From NCBI RefSeq assembly GCF_902150045.1, contig NZ_CABFVU010000001.1, forward strand, positions 992,001 to 1,056,000: DNA of 64,000 nt. The letters are read 5' to 3'. A program made the position numbers and the translations under genes. Below are positions 42,500-51,927 of this stretch, in pieces. A model generated the notes under the pieces. The model did no database searches. It saw nothing but the letters and a program-made list of their open reading frames with translations, and was not told where the DNA came from. Origin of the DNA: Chitinophaga polysaccharea (GTDB taxonomy: Bacteria > Bacteroidota > Bacteroidia > Chitinophagales > Chitinophagaceae). How positions within the stretch are numbered: the stretch's first letter is position 1; each line of letters begins with the position of its first letter.

Positions 42500-43900
42500 T
42501 TAATTGTTCTCTATGGGAAATGAAATGGTAAAAATTGTTTTACCTGGCACAGAAGTTTGTTTCACAGATCCGCGATGACGCTGTACGATCTGTGCTACCA
42601 CATCCAGTCCCAGCCCGGTTCCTTTTCCCAGGTCTTTGGTGGTAAAGAAAGGCTCAAATATACGCGATTGTATTTCTTCCGGGATACCCGGCCCGTTGTC
42701 GGTGATGGTAACATGCACACATTGCCGGTCCTTTGTGGTGGCTATTTCCAGCCGTCCTTTCTGAGCCGGCTCCATGGCATCCAGGGCATTATCCACCAGG
42801 TTGGTCCATACCTGGTTCAGTTCCCCGGGCAGGGCTTTTATTTTTGGCAGCGAGGCATCAAAGTTTTCCACTATTTCCACATTACCTTTCCTGAACCGGT
42901 AATCCAGCATCGTGAGCGTATTGCGGATACCGGTATGGATATCGATAAATTGTTTGTCGGGTTCCTGGTCCATATAAGTATATCTTTTCACGGCACTCAC
43001 CAGGTCAAAAATCCTTTTCGAGGAGATCTGCAGATCGCCTACCATCCTGTTCGCCTCCAGCGAGCTATCTATCCAGCCTAAGATCACTTCCAGGTGCGCG
43101 GGATCGAACAAGCGGCTGAAATCCTCCAATGCAGCGGGCTCCACACCGCATTCTGCCAGTATTTCCGCTATTTCAATCCGGGAGATGTTTTTGCTTTCCA
43201 GCCAATCTTCAATAGCAGTCGTTTTATCAGAAAGCTCCAGCACGGATAATGCCTTCGCTGGTTTGTTGGCCCACCATTGCTGCAGGTTATCCACAATGGC
43301 TGTGGCCTGGTCCTGCGACAGGCACAATGCCACCATTTCTTTAAATATAACGGGGATATGGCTGATATTCTCAAACAGTTTGTCTGAGCTTCTGCAAATA
43401 GCGGCTACCGGGTTATTCAGTTCATGGGCCAGGCCGGCAGATAACTTCCCGAGCGCCATCATTTTTTCATTCTGCTGCTGGGAAGAAGTGGTTTCCCGTA
43501 CGCGGGTGGTCATGATATGCACCAGCGCTTCTGTTAGTTCATAATGCTGTTCAATATGTGCTTTGATCTTTTCTGCCGGGCAAATCAGCACCCTGGTGTC
43601 TTTCAGGCAAAGACCATTTCCCATGGCGTTCTTTACGCGGGAAAAAGGAAGCCACCCGGTGATGTTGTCGTCGTTCAGTTCCACAATTTCCCGGTAATGC
43701 CCATTAACGGTGGCAGAGATACGCACCTTTCCTGAAATCAGGATGATAGTGGCTATTACCGGGTCGCCGGCTTTAAACAGCAGCTCCCCTTCCGGCACCA
43801 GTTTTTCTTCCGATTGGGAAATCAGCCACTGCAGCTGTTCCAGCGGCACATCCTTCAGAGAAGGAATATTTTTCAGTTGAATTGCAGTGATGGGTTCCAT
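42500..43900 (-). CDS. Histidine kinase with N-terminal cyclic-nucleotide-binding-like domain
   Basis: 466 residues and soluble. The first 130 residues form a cNMP-binding-type beta-roll ([48 protein letters not shown]); I see no canonical phosphate-binding cassette, so it may bind something else. The H box is [20 protein letters not shown] (His about 159), followed by a long helical linker, then the ATPase domain ([54 protein letters not shown]). The kinase stands directly before the receiver-FAD fusion (6 bp), which is its likely partner. Such triads with a UBP finger recur in Bacteroidota, and I infer a redox or stress sensing function. The start at 43900 lies 127 bp from the GH3 gene. Confidence 0.88.
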   Translation of the reverse strand: MEPITAIQLKNIPSLKDVPLEQLQWLISQSEEKLVPEGELLFKAGDPVIATIILISGKVRISATVNGHYREIVELNDDNITGWLPFSRVKNAMGNGLCLKDTRVLICPAEKIKAHIEQHYELTEALVHIMTTRVRETTSSQQQNEKMMALGKLSAGLAHELNNPVAAICRSSDKLFENISHIPVIFKEMVALCLSQDQATAIVDNLQQWWANKPAKALSVLELSDKTTAIEDWLESKNISRIEIAEILAECGVEPAALEDFSRLFDPAHLEVILGWIDSSLEANRMVGDLQISSKRIFDLVSAVKRYTYMDQEPDKQFIDIHTGIRNTLTMLDYRFRKGNVEIVENFDASLPKIKALPGELNQVWTNLVDNALDAMEPAQKGRLEIATTKDRQCVHVTITDNGPGIPEEIQSRIFEPFFTTKDLGKGTGLGLDVVAQIVQRHRGSVKQTSVPGKTIFTISFPIENN

Positions 43901-43963
43901 AAAAAAAGCTTAAAGTCTGTTCTCAAATATAAGCTTTCAGCGGCGGTTTTTGCAGGTGCTCCA

Positions 43964-43998
43964 AAAGCAAAGGCCGCCCTTCCGGGCGACCCTGCTTT
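43964..43998 (-). terminator. Terminator after the GH3 gene (end of beta-1,2-glucan operon)
   Basis: A GC-rich core cgccc-ttcc-gggcg is extended by aaagca/tgcttt pairs with a small internal loop, 30 bases beyond the GH3 stop. On the minus strand TTTGCTTTTGG follows. It separates the operon from the kinase gene. Confidence 0.65.
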
Positions 43999-44027
43999 CT
44001 TTTAACCAGTAATAAAAATTCAGGGGG

Positions 44028-46325
44028 TTATTGCAGCTCAAATGTGTTTTTCAGCCTGATATCGGCAGAGGAGGCGCCAATCATGAGGTCGAATGTTCCC
44101 GGCTCGGCCACCCATTGCAACTGGCTGTTAAAAAAAGACAGCTTTTCCCTGTCGATCGTAAAATGAATGGTTCTACTTTCACCCGGTTGCAGTTTTATCT
44201 TCTGAAAATCCTTTAGTTCTTTTACCGGCCTGGTAACAGATGCTTCCCTGTCTCTCAGGTACAGCTGCACAATTTCTTCGCCGGTATAGGCGCCCGTATT
44301 GGTGAGTTTAAATGCCACATCTATCGTTTTACTGCCGCTTATTTTGTTGGAGCTGAGCGTGAGCCCTTCGTATTTAAACGTAGTGTAGCTCAGGCCGTAT
44401 CCAAAAGGGAACAGCGGATCATTGGGCACATCCAGGTAGTTGGAGCGGAATTTCTGTGTAGGGCCTTCCGGTTGAGGGCGGCCTGTATTTTTATAATTAT
44501 AGTAGATGGGGATCTGTCCTACATTACGGGGAAAACTCATGGTGAGCTTGCCGGAAGGATTATAATTTCCGAAGAGGACATCGGCGATGGCGTTGCCGGC
44601 TTCGTGGCCCTGGAACCATACTTCCAGCAAGGAAGTAGCTTGCTCATTTTCAGTGGTGAGCGTTAATGGTCTTCCGCTCATTACTACTACCACCAGTGGT
44701 TTGCCTGTTTGTGCCAGTGCGGCGAGCAGTTTACGCTGACTTTCCGGGATACCGATATCCGATCTGCTGGCGGCTTCCCCGCTCATTTCGGAGGCCTCTC
44801 CCACCACGGCTACCACTACATCTGCCTTTGAGGCGGTAGTAATTGCCTCCGTGAGCAACTGTCCAGGAGTACGGGCATCAATATCGATCCTTTCGCCAAA
44901 TACATTTACCTTTTTTGCAAAGGTGGTATCATCGCTGATGTTGGCGCCTTTGGCGTAAAGAATATTCACACTGCTGCCGGCTACCTGTTTCATGCCATCG
45001 AGAACGGGTACAGACAATGCGGTATCGCCACTTACCGCCCAGGTGCCCAGCATATTGCTTTTGTTATTGGCCAGCGGCCCTACCAATGCAATGGTGCCCG
45101 ACTTTTTCAACGGTAATGTTTGCCGGTCATTTTTCAGTAACACGCAGGAGCGTGCGCCCAGCTCTCTTGCAGCCTGTCTTTTATCGGCGCTCAGCACTTC
45201 TTTGGCGGCAGTGGCAGTATTGCAGTAGCGGTAAGGATCATCGAACAGGCCCAGCTTATATTTTGCCTCCAGCACACGACGGCAGGCGTCGTTGATCTCA
45301 GCCAGTGTTATCTTATGTTCTTTAAGTGATCGCTGCAGCGTGCCAACAAACCCCTCGCCTACCATGTCCATATCCACACCGGCTTTTAATGCGAGCGCTG
45401 ATACGGTTTGGAGGTTACCCAGGCCATGTTCCATCATTTCGTTGATAGCGGTGTAATCTGTTACCACAAAGCCTTTAAAGCCCCATTGCTTCCGGAGCAG
45501 GTCTGTAAGCAACCACTTGTTGGCTGTAGCAGGAACCCCATCAATTTCATTGAAGGAAGTCATTACACTGCCTGCGCCTGCATCTATAGCTGCTTTATAC
45601 GGGGGCAGGTAGTATTCGTACATTTTGATGCGGCTCATGTCGGTAGTGTTGTAATCACGGCCGGCCTCCGCGGCGCCGTACAGGGCGAAATGTTTTACGC
45701 AGGCCATCACGCTGTTTTTATCGCCGAGTTGTTTTCCCTGGTAGCCATGCACCATGGCGGCGGCTATTTTTGAGCCCAGATAGGTATCTTCCCCCGAGCC
45801 TTCTGCAACGCGGCCCCAGCGCGGATCACGGGCAATGTCTACCATAGGTGAATACACCCAGCACAGGCCATCGGCACTGGCTTCCGTTGCTGCCAGTCTT
45901 GCGCTGTGCTCAATCAGCGGTAAATCCCAGCTGCAGGATAGCCCCAGCGGAATAGGGAACGTGGTCTTGTATCCGTGGATCACATCTGATCCGAAGATCA
46001 GCGGAATTTTAAGCCTGCTTTTGGTAACTGCCAGTTCCTGTGCCTGGCGGATCTTTTCCACACCAATTACACCAAACAAACCGCCCACATTACCTTTGCT
46101 GATCTTTGTTTCCACATCGCTGCTCACTACAGCGCCGGTTGCTACGCCGCCGCCTGGTGTAAGCAGGTTAAGCTGGCCTATCTTTTCTTCCAGCGTCATC
46201 TTTCCCATCAGCGTATTAATGAAGGCATTCATTTTTGCCGGAGAAGATTGCGCCTGTACCTGGCCTGCAGCCAGCAGTGCCACTGCCGCAAGCGCGCTTT
46301 TAAAACGGGTACGTTTATGTTTCAT
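44028..46325 (-). CDS. GH3 beta-glucosidase (BglX-like)
   Basis: 765 residues with a signal peptide (hydrophobic run ending GQVQAQ), so periplasmic. GH3 N-terminal barrel: LTPGGG, PLIFGSDVIHGYKTTFPIPL, WGRVAEGSGEDTYLG, VMACVKHFALYGAAEAGRDY, then GFKGFVVTDYTAINEM with the nucleophile Asp about 290. The second alpha/beta domain (GTIALVGPLANNK, VVAVVGEASEMSGEAASRSD) and a fibronectin type III-like C-terminal domain (TFKYEGLTLSSNKI) complete the usual three-domain layout. In this locus its expected job is to release glucose from sophoro-oligosaccharides made by the two GH144 enzymes, as GH3 members do in other beta-1,2-glucan systems. It is the final gene of the operon, 10 bp after the GH43-like gene. 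Specificity is inferred from context. Confidence 0.93.
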   Translation of the reverse strand: MKHKRTRFKSALAAVALLAAGQVQAQSSPAKMNAFINTLMGKMTLEEKIGQLNLLTPGGGVATGAVVSSDVETKISKGNVGGLFGVIGVEKIRQAQELAVTKSRLKIPLIFGSDVIHGYKTTFPIPLGLSCSWDLPLIEHSARLAATEASADGLCWVYSPMVDIARDPRWGRVAEGSGEDTYLGSKIAAAMVHGYQGKQLGDKNSVMACVKHFALYGAAEAGRDYNTTDMSRIKMYEYYLPPYKAAIDAGAGSVMTSFNEIDGVPATANKWLLTDLLRKQWGFKGFVVTDYTAINEMMEHGLGNLQTVSALALKAGVDMDMVGEGFVGTLQRSLKEHKITLAEINDACRRVLEAKYKLGLFDDPYRYCNTATAAKEVLSADKRQAARELGARSCVLLKNDRQTLPLKKSGTIALVGPLANNKSNMLGTWAVSGDTALSVPVLDGMKQVAGSSVNILYAKGANISDDTTFAKKVNVFGERIDIDARTPGQLLTEAITTASKADVVVAVVGEASEMSGEAASRSDIGIPESQRKLLAALAQTGKPLVVVVMSGRPLTLTTENEQATSLLEVWFQGHEAGNAIADVLFGNYNPSGKLTMSFPRNVGQIPIYYNYKNTGRPQPEGPTQKFRSNYLDVPNDPLFPFGYGLSYTTFKYEGLTLSSNKISGSKTIDVAFKLTNTGAYTGEEIVQLYLRDREASVTRPVKELKDFQKIKLQPGESRTIHFTIDREKLSFFNSQLQWVAEPGTFDLMIGASSADIRLKNTFELQ

Positions 46326-46335
46326 ACTGTTTGTT

Positions 46336-48081
46336 TTATTCTGATTTTATCACTTTTGTCCTGGCTGATACGCCGTTTTCATTGATGGCCTCTATACAGA
46401 AATAATAGGGGCGGTCTTTATCCATTCCTTTGAAGTAATAATCGTTGTTATTATACACCATGATGCAGTTGTACAATTTATCCGGAGAAGTACCGGCATA
46501 GATGTTATATGCATATGCATTATCTACCGGCGACCATTTGATCCATGCACTTCGTTTATCCTTCTCCGTGCGAAGCACCAGCAGGTCTTTCACAGCATCC
46601 GGTACAGCACCATTGCCGTTTCCAAATACCCTTAGCCCGCTGAGCGCAAACTTTCCGCCGGGCATATGGATGTTTTCCATTTTGATATAACGCGCCTGCA
46701 CCGGCTTTGTTAGCTCAATATAATCGTGGGGTACATCTTTACGCTGTTTGCTTTTATCAGCCAGCATCTTCCAATGCTTTCCATCTTCTGAAAACCAAAG
46801 TATATACTGGTGATAAATATCCGTTTGCTTGCCCAGAAAAGGAGCATCCTGGTCGGCATAATTTACCTGTACTGCATTTACCCGGCTTACTTTACCAAGG
46901 TCTGTCTGTACCCACTCTCCTTTATTACCGGTAGCAGCGCTCCAGTAAGTTTTTATACTTTCATCCACGGCATTATTGGGAAGATACCCGCCATATACGG
47001 AAGATACAGTGACCGGCTTGTTATAATTCAGCAGCATCCAGCCGGTGAATCCTGCATTGTCAAAAGCGCTGGTGTCTGCACCCCTGGAAATATAATGCGG
47101 GTAATCTCCGAAAGAAGTATTACAGAACATTACATCTTCCTTATCAAAGCCGGCAGGCCAGTAGCCGATACGGCGCTCGAAGCTGTTTTTGACAGCAATA
47201 ACCATGGTAGATACATGCCACCAGAAGCCCTTATTATCCTGGAACGTAGCACCATGCCCTGCCCCGCGGGCATAACCCCCAGGCTTATACGAAACCGGGT
47301 CAGGCTGGGGAGTGAAAGGCCCCAACGGGTGATCGCCTACCACTACTCCATCGGCATAGCCGCTGAACTCCGTTCCGGGGGCGCCGTATTGCAGGTAATA
47401 CTTCCCATGATGCTTCGTCATCCAGGCGCCTTCAATAAAAGGATCCAGGAAAGTGTTATCCAGGTTTTCTCCAAACCGCTGCCAGCCATAGCGATCCGGC
47501 TCCAGCAGGTACATTTCCTTACGTGTACCTTTGGGTTGCAGGGTTTTACGGTCCATTTCCACACCATACAACGGGTAGCGGTTACTGCTGCCATTGTACA
47601 TGTACAGGCGGCCATCATCATCTGCAAAAAAAGCAGGGTCCCAGCCGCCTATCTGCAATGAATCTATCGCTTCTTTCCATTGATTGCCTTTGGGATCTGT
47701 GCTCATCCAGATTGGAAAATCGCTGGTATAGGTAGAACCGAATACCAGCAGCGTATCGCCCATTACCCAGGCGGCGGGGGCGCATAATTCATCGTATACA
47801 TGATGATATGGTTTCAGGAATTTCCGTTCCACAAAATGCCAGTTGAGCAGATCGGGGCTCCACCAGTATCCCCATTGATTGGTGGAAAACAGGTAGTAGT
47901 CGCCTTTATAATTTACGATCACCGGGTCGGCCGTAGCGCGGTGTTTTCCCCAGGTGGTAAAATTAGGAATAGGACAGTACCCGTAATCGATATTCACGGG
48001 ATTGCAATACGTGGTTTGTGCGTTTGCATCCAATCTTATTAACATCACTATCAGCGCATATATCCATCTTTTCATCACCAC
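46336..48081 (-). CDS. GH43-like protein with discoidin and FN3-type domains
   Basis: 581 residues with a signal peptide (start MVMKRWIYALIVML or two codons later). The N-terminal five-bladed propeller is GH43-like: the likely base Asp is in RATADPVIV (about 52), the middle Asp in GGWDPAFFADDDGRLYMYNG (about 148) and the acid Glu in DPFIEGAWM (about 217). A discoidin-like module (about 340-480; YADQDAPFLGKQ, ARYIKMENIHMPGGKFALSG) and a fibronectin type III-like end (VPDAVKDLLVLRTEKDK, NGVSARTKVIKSE) follow. The start overlaps the stop of the preceding GH144 gene by one base. GH43 enzymes normally cut arabinose, xylose or galactose linkages, so a member in a beta-1,2-glucan locus is unusual. 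Its substrate is unknown; catalytic residues look present. Confidence 0.82.
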   Translation of the reverse strand: MVMKRWIYALIVMLIRLDANAQTTYCNPVNIDYGYCPIPNFTTWGKHRATADPVIVNYKGDYYLFSTNQWGYWWSPDLLNWHFVERKFLKPYHHVYDELCAPAAWVMGDTLLVFGSTYTSDFPIWMSTDPKGNQWKEAIDSLQIGGWDPAFFADDDGRLYMYNGSSNRYPLYGVEMDRKTLQPKGTRKEMYLLEPDRYGWQRFGENLDNTFLDPFIEGAWMTKHHGKYYLQYGAPGTEFSGYADGVVVGDHPLGPFTPQPDPVSYKPGGYARGAGHGATFQDNKGFWWHVSTMVIAVKNSFERRIGYWPAGFDKEDVMFCNTSFGDYPHYISRGADTSAFDNAGFTGWMLLNYNKPVTVSSVYGGYLPNNAVDESIKTYWSAATGNKGEWVQTDLGKVSRVNAVQVNYADQDAPFLGKQTDIYHQYILWFSEDGKHWKMLADKSKQRKDVPHDYIELTKPVQARYIKMENIHMPGGKFALSGLRVFGNGNGAVPDAVKDLLVLRTEKDKRSAWIKWSPVDNAYAYNIYAGTSPDKLYNCIMVYNNNDYYFKGMDKDRPYYFCIEAINENGVSARTKVIKSE

Positions 48082-49397
48082 TATTTTTCTGCAATTTGAA
48101 AATCAAGTTTCTTCAATCCCTGCTTCACTTCCGGGCAGCTCATAAACAGCTTCCATAATAACCCTGTACGGTAATTTTCTATCATCACAATAACAGGTCC
48201 CTGGTCTATAGCCAGGTGCGAATCCGCATACCATTGTTTGCTTTCGTTGAAAGCATCCGCAAAACCATATTCCGTCCAGATCTTATCTCCCAGGTCGTAA
48301 TAGAAGTGCTTCAGCGCCTGCATGGAATATTCGGGCGTATATGGGAAGGCCGACAGGGCTGCTGTGGGCGTAATGGTTCCCCAGTCGTTCTCCGGTGAAT
48401 GTGCATTGTAGCCATCATAGGTATCGCTGGCAGTGAGGCCCCAGCAGTTGGCGCCATATCCTTTAAATCCTTTTGGATTGCGTATGCAGTGCTCGCGGTT
48501 GATCAGCGTATGATGCAGGTTCTGTTCCCAGTAATCGGCGTAGCGGTCTTTCAGCCCATGTGGATTCAACCCCAGGAAAGAGTAGTGGGAGAAGAACAAT
48601 GGTCCGCCGTAATCAAATCCCAGCGGCAGTTTGACCCCATAAAAGGTACGGTCGTTCCTGAAGTAGATATTATTCACCCAGCCCTGGTGGTATACTTCCG
48701 GGTTGATGGAATAACGCGGAGAGGAAGCTGCCAGCACATAGGTAATAAGGCATTCATTCCAGCCTTTTATTTCGTGGTTCATGCTCCAGCCGTTGTTTGG
48801 GCTCCAGTGCCAGTATAACACATTGCGGCCGCCCTGTGTGTACCAGTTCCATTCCGTTTCATTCCAGGTCCAGTTGATCTTATTACGCAGGTCCGTTTCC
48901 GTTGGAGAGTCGTTATTGAAATACTGGCGGGCGCAGAGTAACCCCTGGAACAGGAAGGAGGTTTCCACCAGGTCGCCCCCATCGTCTTTACGGCTGAAGG
49001 GGATCGTTTTCCCGGTAGCGCCATTCAGCCAGTGAGGGAAAACGCCATGATAGCTGTCGGCCTTACGGAGGAAGTTCACTATTTTCAGCAGCCGTTCAGC
49101 AGCTGCTTCCCGGGTAATCCATTTCCGTTCTGCCGCCACGATGATGGCCATTACGCCAAAGCCTGTACCGCCGGTGGTTACTACTTCATCGCCATAATCA
49201 AATGTTTTGTTACTGCGTTCCCTCGCCATGCCGGATACAGGGTGACCAAAATCCCAGAAGTAACGGAAGGTTTGTTTTTGCACCAGTTCCAGCAACTGGT
49301 CGTCGGATATCTTTTTCCGGTCAACAGGCATTTTCTTTTGCGCTATAGCAGGCTGCAACAGGAAAAACAAACAGCTGATATACAGTATATGCTTCAT
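48081..49397 (-). CDS. GH144 endo-beta-1,2-glucanase (glycoamylase-like domain)
   Basis: 438 residues with a signal peptide (MKHILYISCLFFLLQPAIAQ), thus exported. The body is one alpha/alpha-barrel of the glycoamylase-like type now called GH144: QKQTFRYFWDFGHPVSGMAR, TGGTGFGVMAIIVAAERKWI, GVFPHWLNGATGKTIPFSRK, GDLVETSFLFQGLLCARQYF, ETEWNWYTQGGRNVLYWHWS, FFSHYSFLGLNPHGLKDRYA and GPVIVMIENYRTGLLWKLFM. The founding member of GH144 came from Chitinophaga. The enzyme cuts beta-1,2-glucan to sophoro-oligosaccharides. It is 21 bp downstream of a paralogue (49419) and directly before the GH43-like gene, whose start overlaps its stop. Family assignment by eye is strong. Confidence 0.9.
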   Translation of the reverse strand: MKHILYISCLFFLLQPAIAQKKMPVDRKKISDDQLLELVQKQTFRYFWDFGHPVSGMARERSNKTFDYGDEVVTTGGTGFGVMAIIVAAERKWITREAAAERLLKIVNFLRKADSYHGVFPHWLNGATGKTIPFSRKDDGGDLVETSFLFQGLLCARQYFNNDSPTETDLRNKINWTWNETEWNWYTQGGRNVLYWHWSPNNGWSMNHEIKGWNECLITYVLAASSPRYSINPEVYHQGWVNNIYFRNDRTFYGVKLPLGFDYGGPLFFSHYSFLGLNPHGLKDRYADYWEQNLHHTLINREHCIRNPKGFKGYGANCWGLTASDTYDGYNAHSPENDWGTITPTAALSAFPYTPEYSMQALKHFYYDLGDKIWTEYGFADAFNESKQWYADSHLAIDQGPVIVMIENYRTGLLWKLFMSCPEVKQGLKKLDFQIAEK

Positions 49398-49418
49398 TTC
49401 TTTGTTTCTTTTCTTTTT

Positions 49419-51074
49419 TTAAAGATGGGGGCTGGTAAAGCCCAGGTTATGCATACCGGTTTTTATTTCCGGGCAGCTCATTAACAGGTTCCACAATAAC
49501 CCGCTGCGGTGGTTCTCTATCATCACTATCGCCGGGCCCTGATCGATAGCCAGGAAAGAGTTTGCGAACCAAAGGTGCTGCAGCGAGAAAGCGTCTGTAA
49601 AACCGTATTCCTTCCAAATTCTATCGCCCAGTTTATAGTAAAAGAATTTCAGCGCCCGCATGGATTCTTGCGGCGTATAAGGAAACGACGACAATGCAGC
49701 AGTGGGTGCAATAACGCCTGCATCATTAGTGGGCGAGCCCGCCGTATAGCCGTTGGGGATATCGCTGGCTGTGAGTCCCCAGCAATCGGGGCCATAGCCA
49801 TAATTATTCGCCGGGTTGGCTACACAATAAGCATAGTTGATGCGGGTATGATTCACCACCTGTTCCTCATAATCTGCATAGGCATCCTTTAATCCTTTAG
49901 GATTAATACCCAGGAAGGAGTAGTGAGAGAAAAACAGCGGTCCTCCCAAAGCAGGTCCCAGCGGCAGTTTAATGCCGTAGTACGAATTATTGTTACGCAT
50001 GGCGCCGTTGTTTGCCCAACCGCTGTCGTAAGTGGCTTTGGGCACAGGCGTTTGAGCAGATGCAGCAAGGATATAGGTGATGAGGCATTCGTTCCATCCT
50101 TTCACCGGCATATTCATATCCCATTTATATTCGTTGCTCCAGTGCCAGTACAACACGTTGGCATTGTCTTTCCGGAACCAGTTCCATTCCACCGCGTTGC
50201 AGATAGCATTGATATCATTTCGTAGCTGCGTTTCCGTTATATCTGTATTTTTGAAATACTGGCGTGCGGCGAGGAGGCCCTGGACGAGATAGGAAGTTTC
50301 CACCAGGTCGGCGCCATTATCTTTTTCACTGAAGGGGATAGCTGCCCCAGTACTGCCATTGAGCCAGTGTGGGAAGGCGCCGTGAAACCGTGCCGCTTTA
50401 GTGCCGAGGAAAGTGGTTATTTGCCGTATACGCGCCAGTCCTTCACTGCGGGTAATAAAGTGCCGTTCTATACCGGTGATGATGGCCATAATACCAAAGC
50501 CGGAGCCGCCGGAGGTAACGGTTTCCCCGCTGGTATTCCTTTCCCTGGCCAGGCCGCTCACCGGGTGACCAAAGTCCCAGAAGTACCTGAAGGTTTGTTG
50601 CTGTACCAGTGTAAGCAACGCCTCATCGGAGATGCGGGGAAATTTATCGGTGGTATCGATGGCTGTTACCAGTGAAAGGGATACTGCCGTTTGAAGTTTT
50701 ACGTTCTTCACCGACAGCAAACCAACACTTGCATTTATCGTATAGGCGGTAAGGTTAGACAGCGGCGCTGCGGGTTTCAGCACAATGGTACTATCGCCAT
50801 GCTCCCATGTAACATGGTATGCCACGTTACCATTACTCCCGGTAAAGGAACAGGCGGCCGCAACAGAGCTACGCATTACTGCATCAGAAAAAGTAATCCT
50901 GACAGCAGGTTGAGTGCCGGTGCCGTAATAGGAAAACCCGGCAGATACGCTATCCACACTCAGCAACTGAAAGCTGAACGAAGCCGGCGTAACGGGCGGA
51001 GGCGACGTATTGTCGCCCCCGCCCTTACTACAGCCTGCTGTTATTATCATTAATAAACAAGCTATCCATCTCAT
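49419..51074 (-). CDS. GH144 endo-beta-1,2-glucanase lipoprotein with N-terminal Ig-like domain
   Basis: 551 residues with a lipoprotein signal (CLLMIITAGCSKGG), so probably on the outer surface. An Ig-like module at about residues 30-140 (FSFQLLSVDSVSAGFSYYGT, ITFSDAVMRSSVAAACSFTG) precedes a catalytic GH144 barrel closely related to the next gene: QQQTFRYFWDFGHPVSGLAR, GGSGFGIMAIITGIERHFIT, GAFPHWLNGSTGAAIPFSEK, ADLVETSYLVQGLLAARQYF, EWNWFRKDNANVLYWHWSNE, FFSHYSFLGINPKGLKDAYA, GPAIVMIENHRSGLLWNLLM. Surface and soluble copies in one operon suggest stepwise attack, outside then in the periplasm. It lies 8 bp after the LamG lipoprotein gene and 21 bp before its paralogue. Confidence 0.9.
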   Translation of the reverse strand: MRWIACLLMIITAGCSKGGGDNTSPPPVTPASFSFQLLSVDSVSAGFSYYGTGTQPAVRITFSDAVMRSSVAAACSFTGSNGNVAYHVTWEHGDSTIVLKPAAPLSNLTAYTINASVGLLSVKNVKLQTAVSLSLVTAIDTTDKFPRISDEALLTLVQQQTFRYFWDFGHPVSGLARERNTSGETVTSGGSGFGIMAIITGIERHFITRSEGLARIRQITTFLGTKAARFHGAFPHWLNGSTGAAIPFSEKDNGADLVETSYLVQGLLAARQYFKNTDITETQLRNDINAICNAVEWNWFRKDNANVLYWHWSNEYKWDMNMPVKGWNECLITYILAASAQTPVPKATYDSGWANNGAMRNNNSYYGIKLPLGPALGGPLFFSHYSFLGINPKGLKDAYADYEEQVVNHTRINYAYCVANPANNYGYGPDCWGLTASDIPNGYTAGSPTNDAGVIAPTAALSSFPYTPQESMRALKFFYYKLGDRIWKEYGFTDAFSLQHLWFANSFLAIDQGPAIVMIENHRSGLLWNLLMSCPEIKTGMHNLGFTSPHL

Positions 51075-51082
51075 ACAAAAAA

Positions 51083-51910
51083 CTATTTTCCCCGTCCTTC
51101 CAGTTTTACGAGGGCGCTTACATCTGCTTCTTCCAATGCTTTGTTATAGATCCTCACTTCATCGAGGCCGCCGGTGAGATAGCTTGCCCAATCCTGTGCA
51201 GTAGCTTCAGAAGTAAGACTGGGAACGGTCTGGAACTGTGATGTGCCAAATACCATTTTACCGGGGTTAAGGAACTCCAGTGGTCCACCGCCTGTTACCA
51301 CCTGTGTGGCAATCCTCAGGCCGTTTACATATACCTTAAAGGAATCCACCCCGTTGTAAGACAAGGCGAAGCTGGTCCATTTTCCCCACACGTTCTGTAC
51401 ATCGTAATTGCCGAGCCATGCTTCTCCATGCGAGCTGGCCACATGCATTTTAAGCACCGCTTTTGTATCTGTGCTGCCGTTCTCAAAAAAGATATCGATA
51501 TTGCCCCAGAAGCTTTTGGTATTGCTGAGGCTCAGCAGTTCTACGATACCGTTGGTGTTCTGCGGGTTATTTACCCACAGTGTTATGGTAAACGCTTTGA
51601 GGCCGGTGATAGATGTTCCCGGTGTGAATAAGGCGTATGCTTTATCCGCGCCTTTAAGCGCAGTGCCTTTAATACCGGTGGTGAAGGAAGTCCCGTGGTT
51701 GTCGCAGCTGGTTTTGGAAACGCTGTCTACCAGGTTGCCATTAAATCCCCAGTAGGCCACCAGGTTGGTGGGAGCGATCTCAGAAGCGGAGGTATAGCCA
51801 CCGATCGACAATGCCGGCTTATAGCTATCTGCATCAAACTTTTTATAGCAAGACGATGCAAACAGCGTGATGGCTGCCAGCAGTAGGTATGATTGATATC
51901 TGAAGTTCAT
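51083..51910 (-). CDS. LamG (concanavalin-like) domain lipoprotein
   Basis: 275 residues with a lipoprotein signal (LLLAAITLFASSC). One LamG/laminin_G_3-type jelly-roll domain spans about residues 45-265: LVAYWGFNGNLVDSVSKTSC, FTGI...GTALKGADKAYALFTPG segments, AFTITLWVNNPQNTNGIVEL, WTSFALSYNGVDSFKVYVNG, then LTGGLDEVRIYNKALEEADV at the end. Such domains bind sugars at the surface. It takes the place of a SusE/SusF-type surface glycan-binding protein in this operon, 17 bp after SusD and 8 bp before the lipoprotein GH144. Its ligand is probably beta-1,2-glucan, inferred only from operon position. Confidence 0.85.
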   Translation of the reverse strand: MNFRYQSYLLLAAITLFASSCYKKFDADSYKPALSIGGYTSASEIAPTNLVAYWGFNGNLVDSVSKTSCDNHGTSFTTGIKGTALKGADKAYALFTPGTSITGLKAFTITLWVNNPQNTNGIVELLSLSNTKSFWGNIDIFFENGSTDTKAVLKMHVASSHGEAWLGNYDVQNVWGKWTSFALSYNGVDSFKVYVNGLRIATQVVTGGGPLEFLNPGKMVFGTSQFQTVPSLTSEATAQDWASYLTGGLDEVRIYNKALEEADVSALVKLEGRGK

Positions 51911-51927
51911 AGTAATTGTATTAGAGA

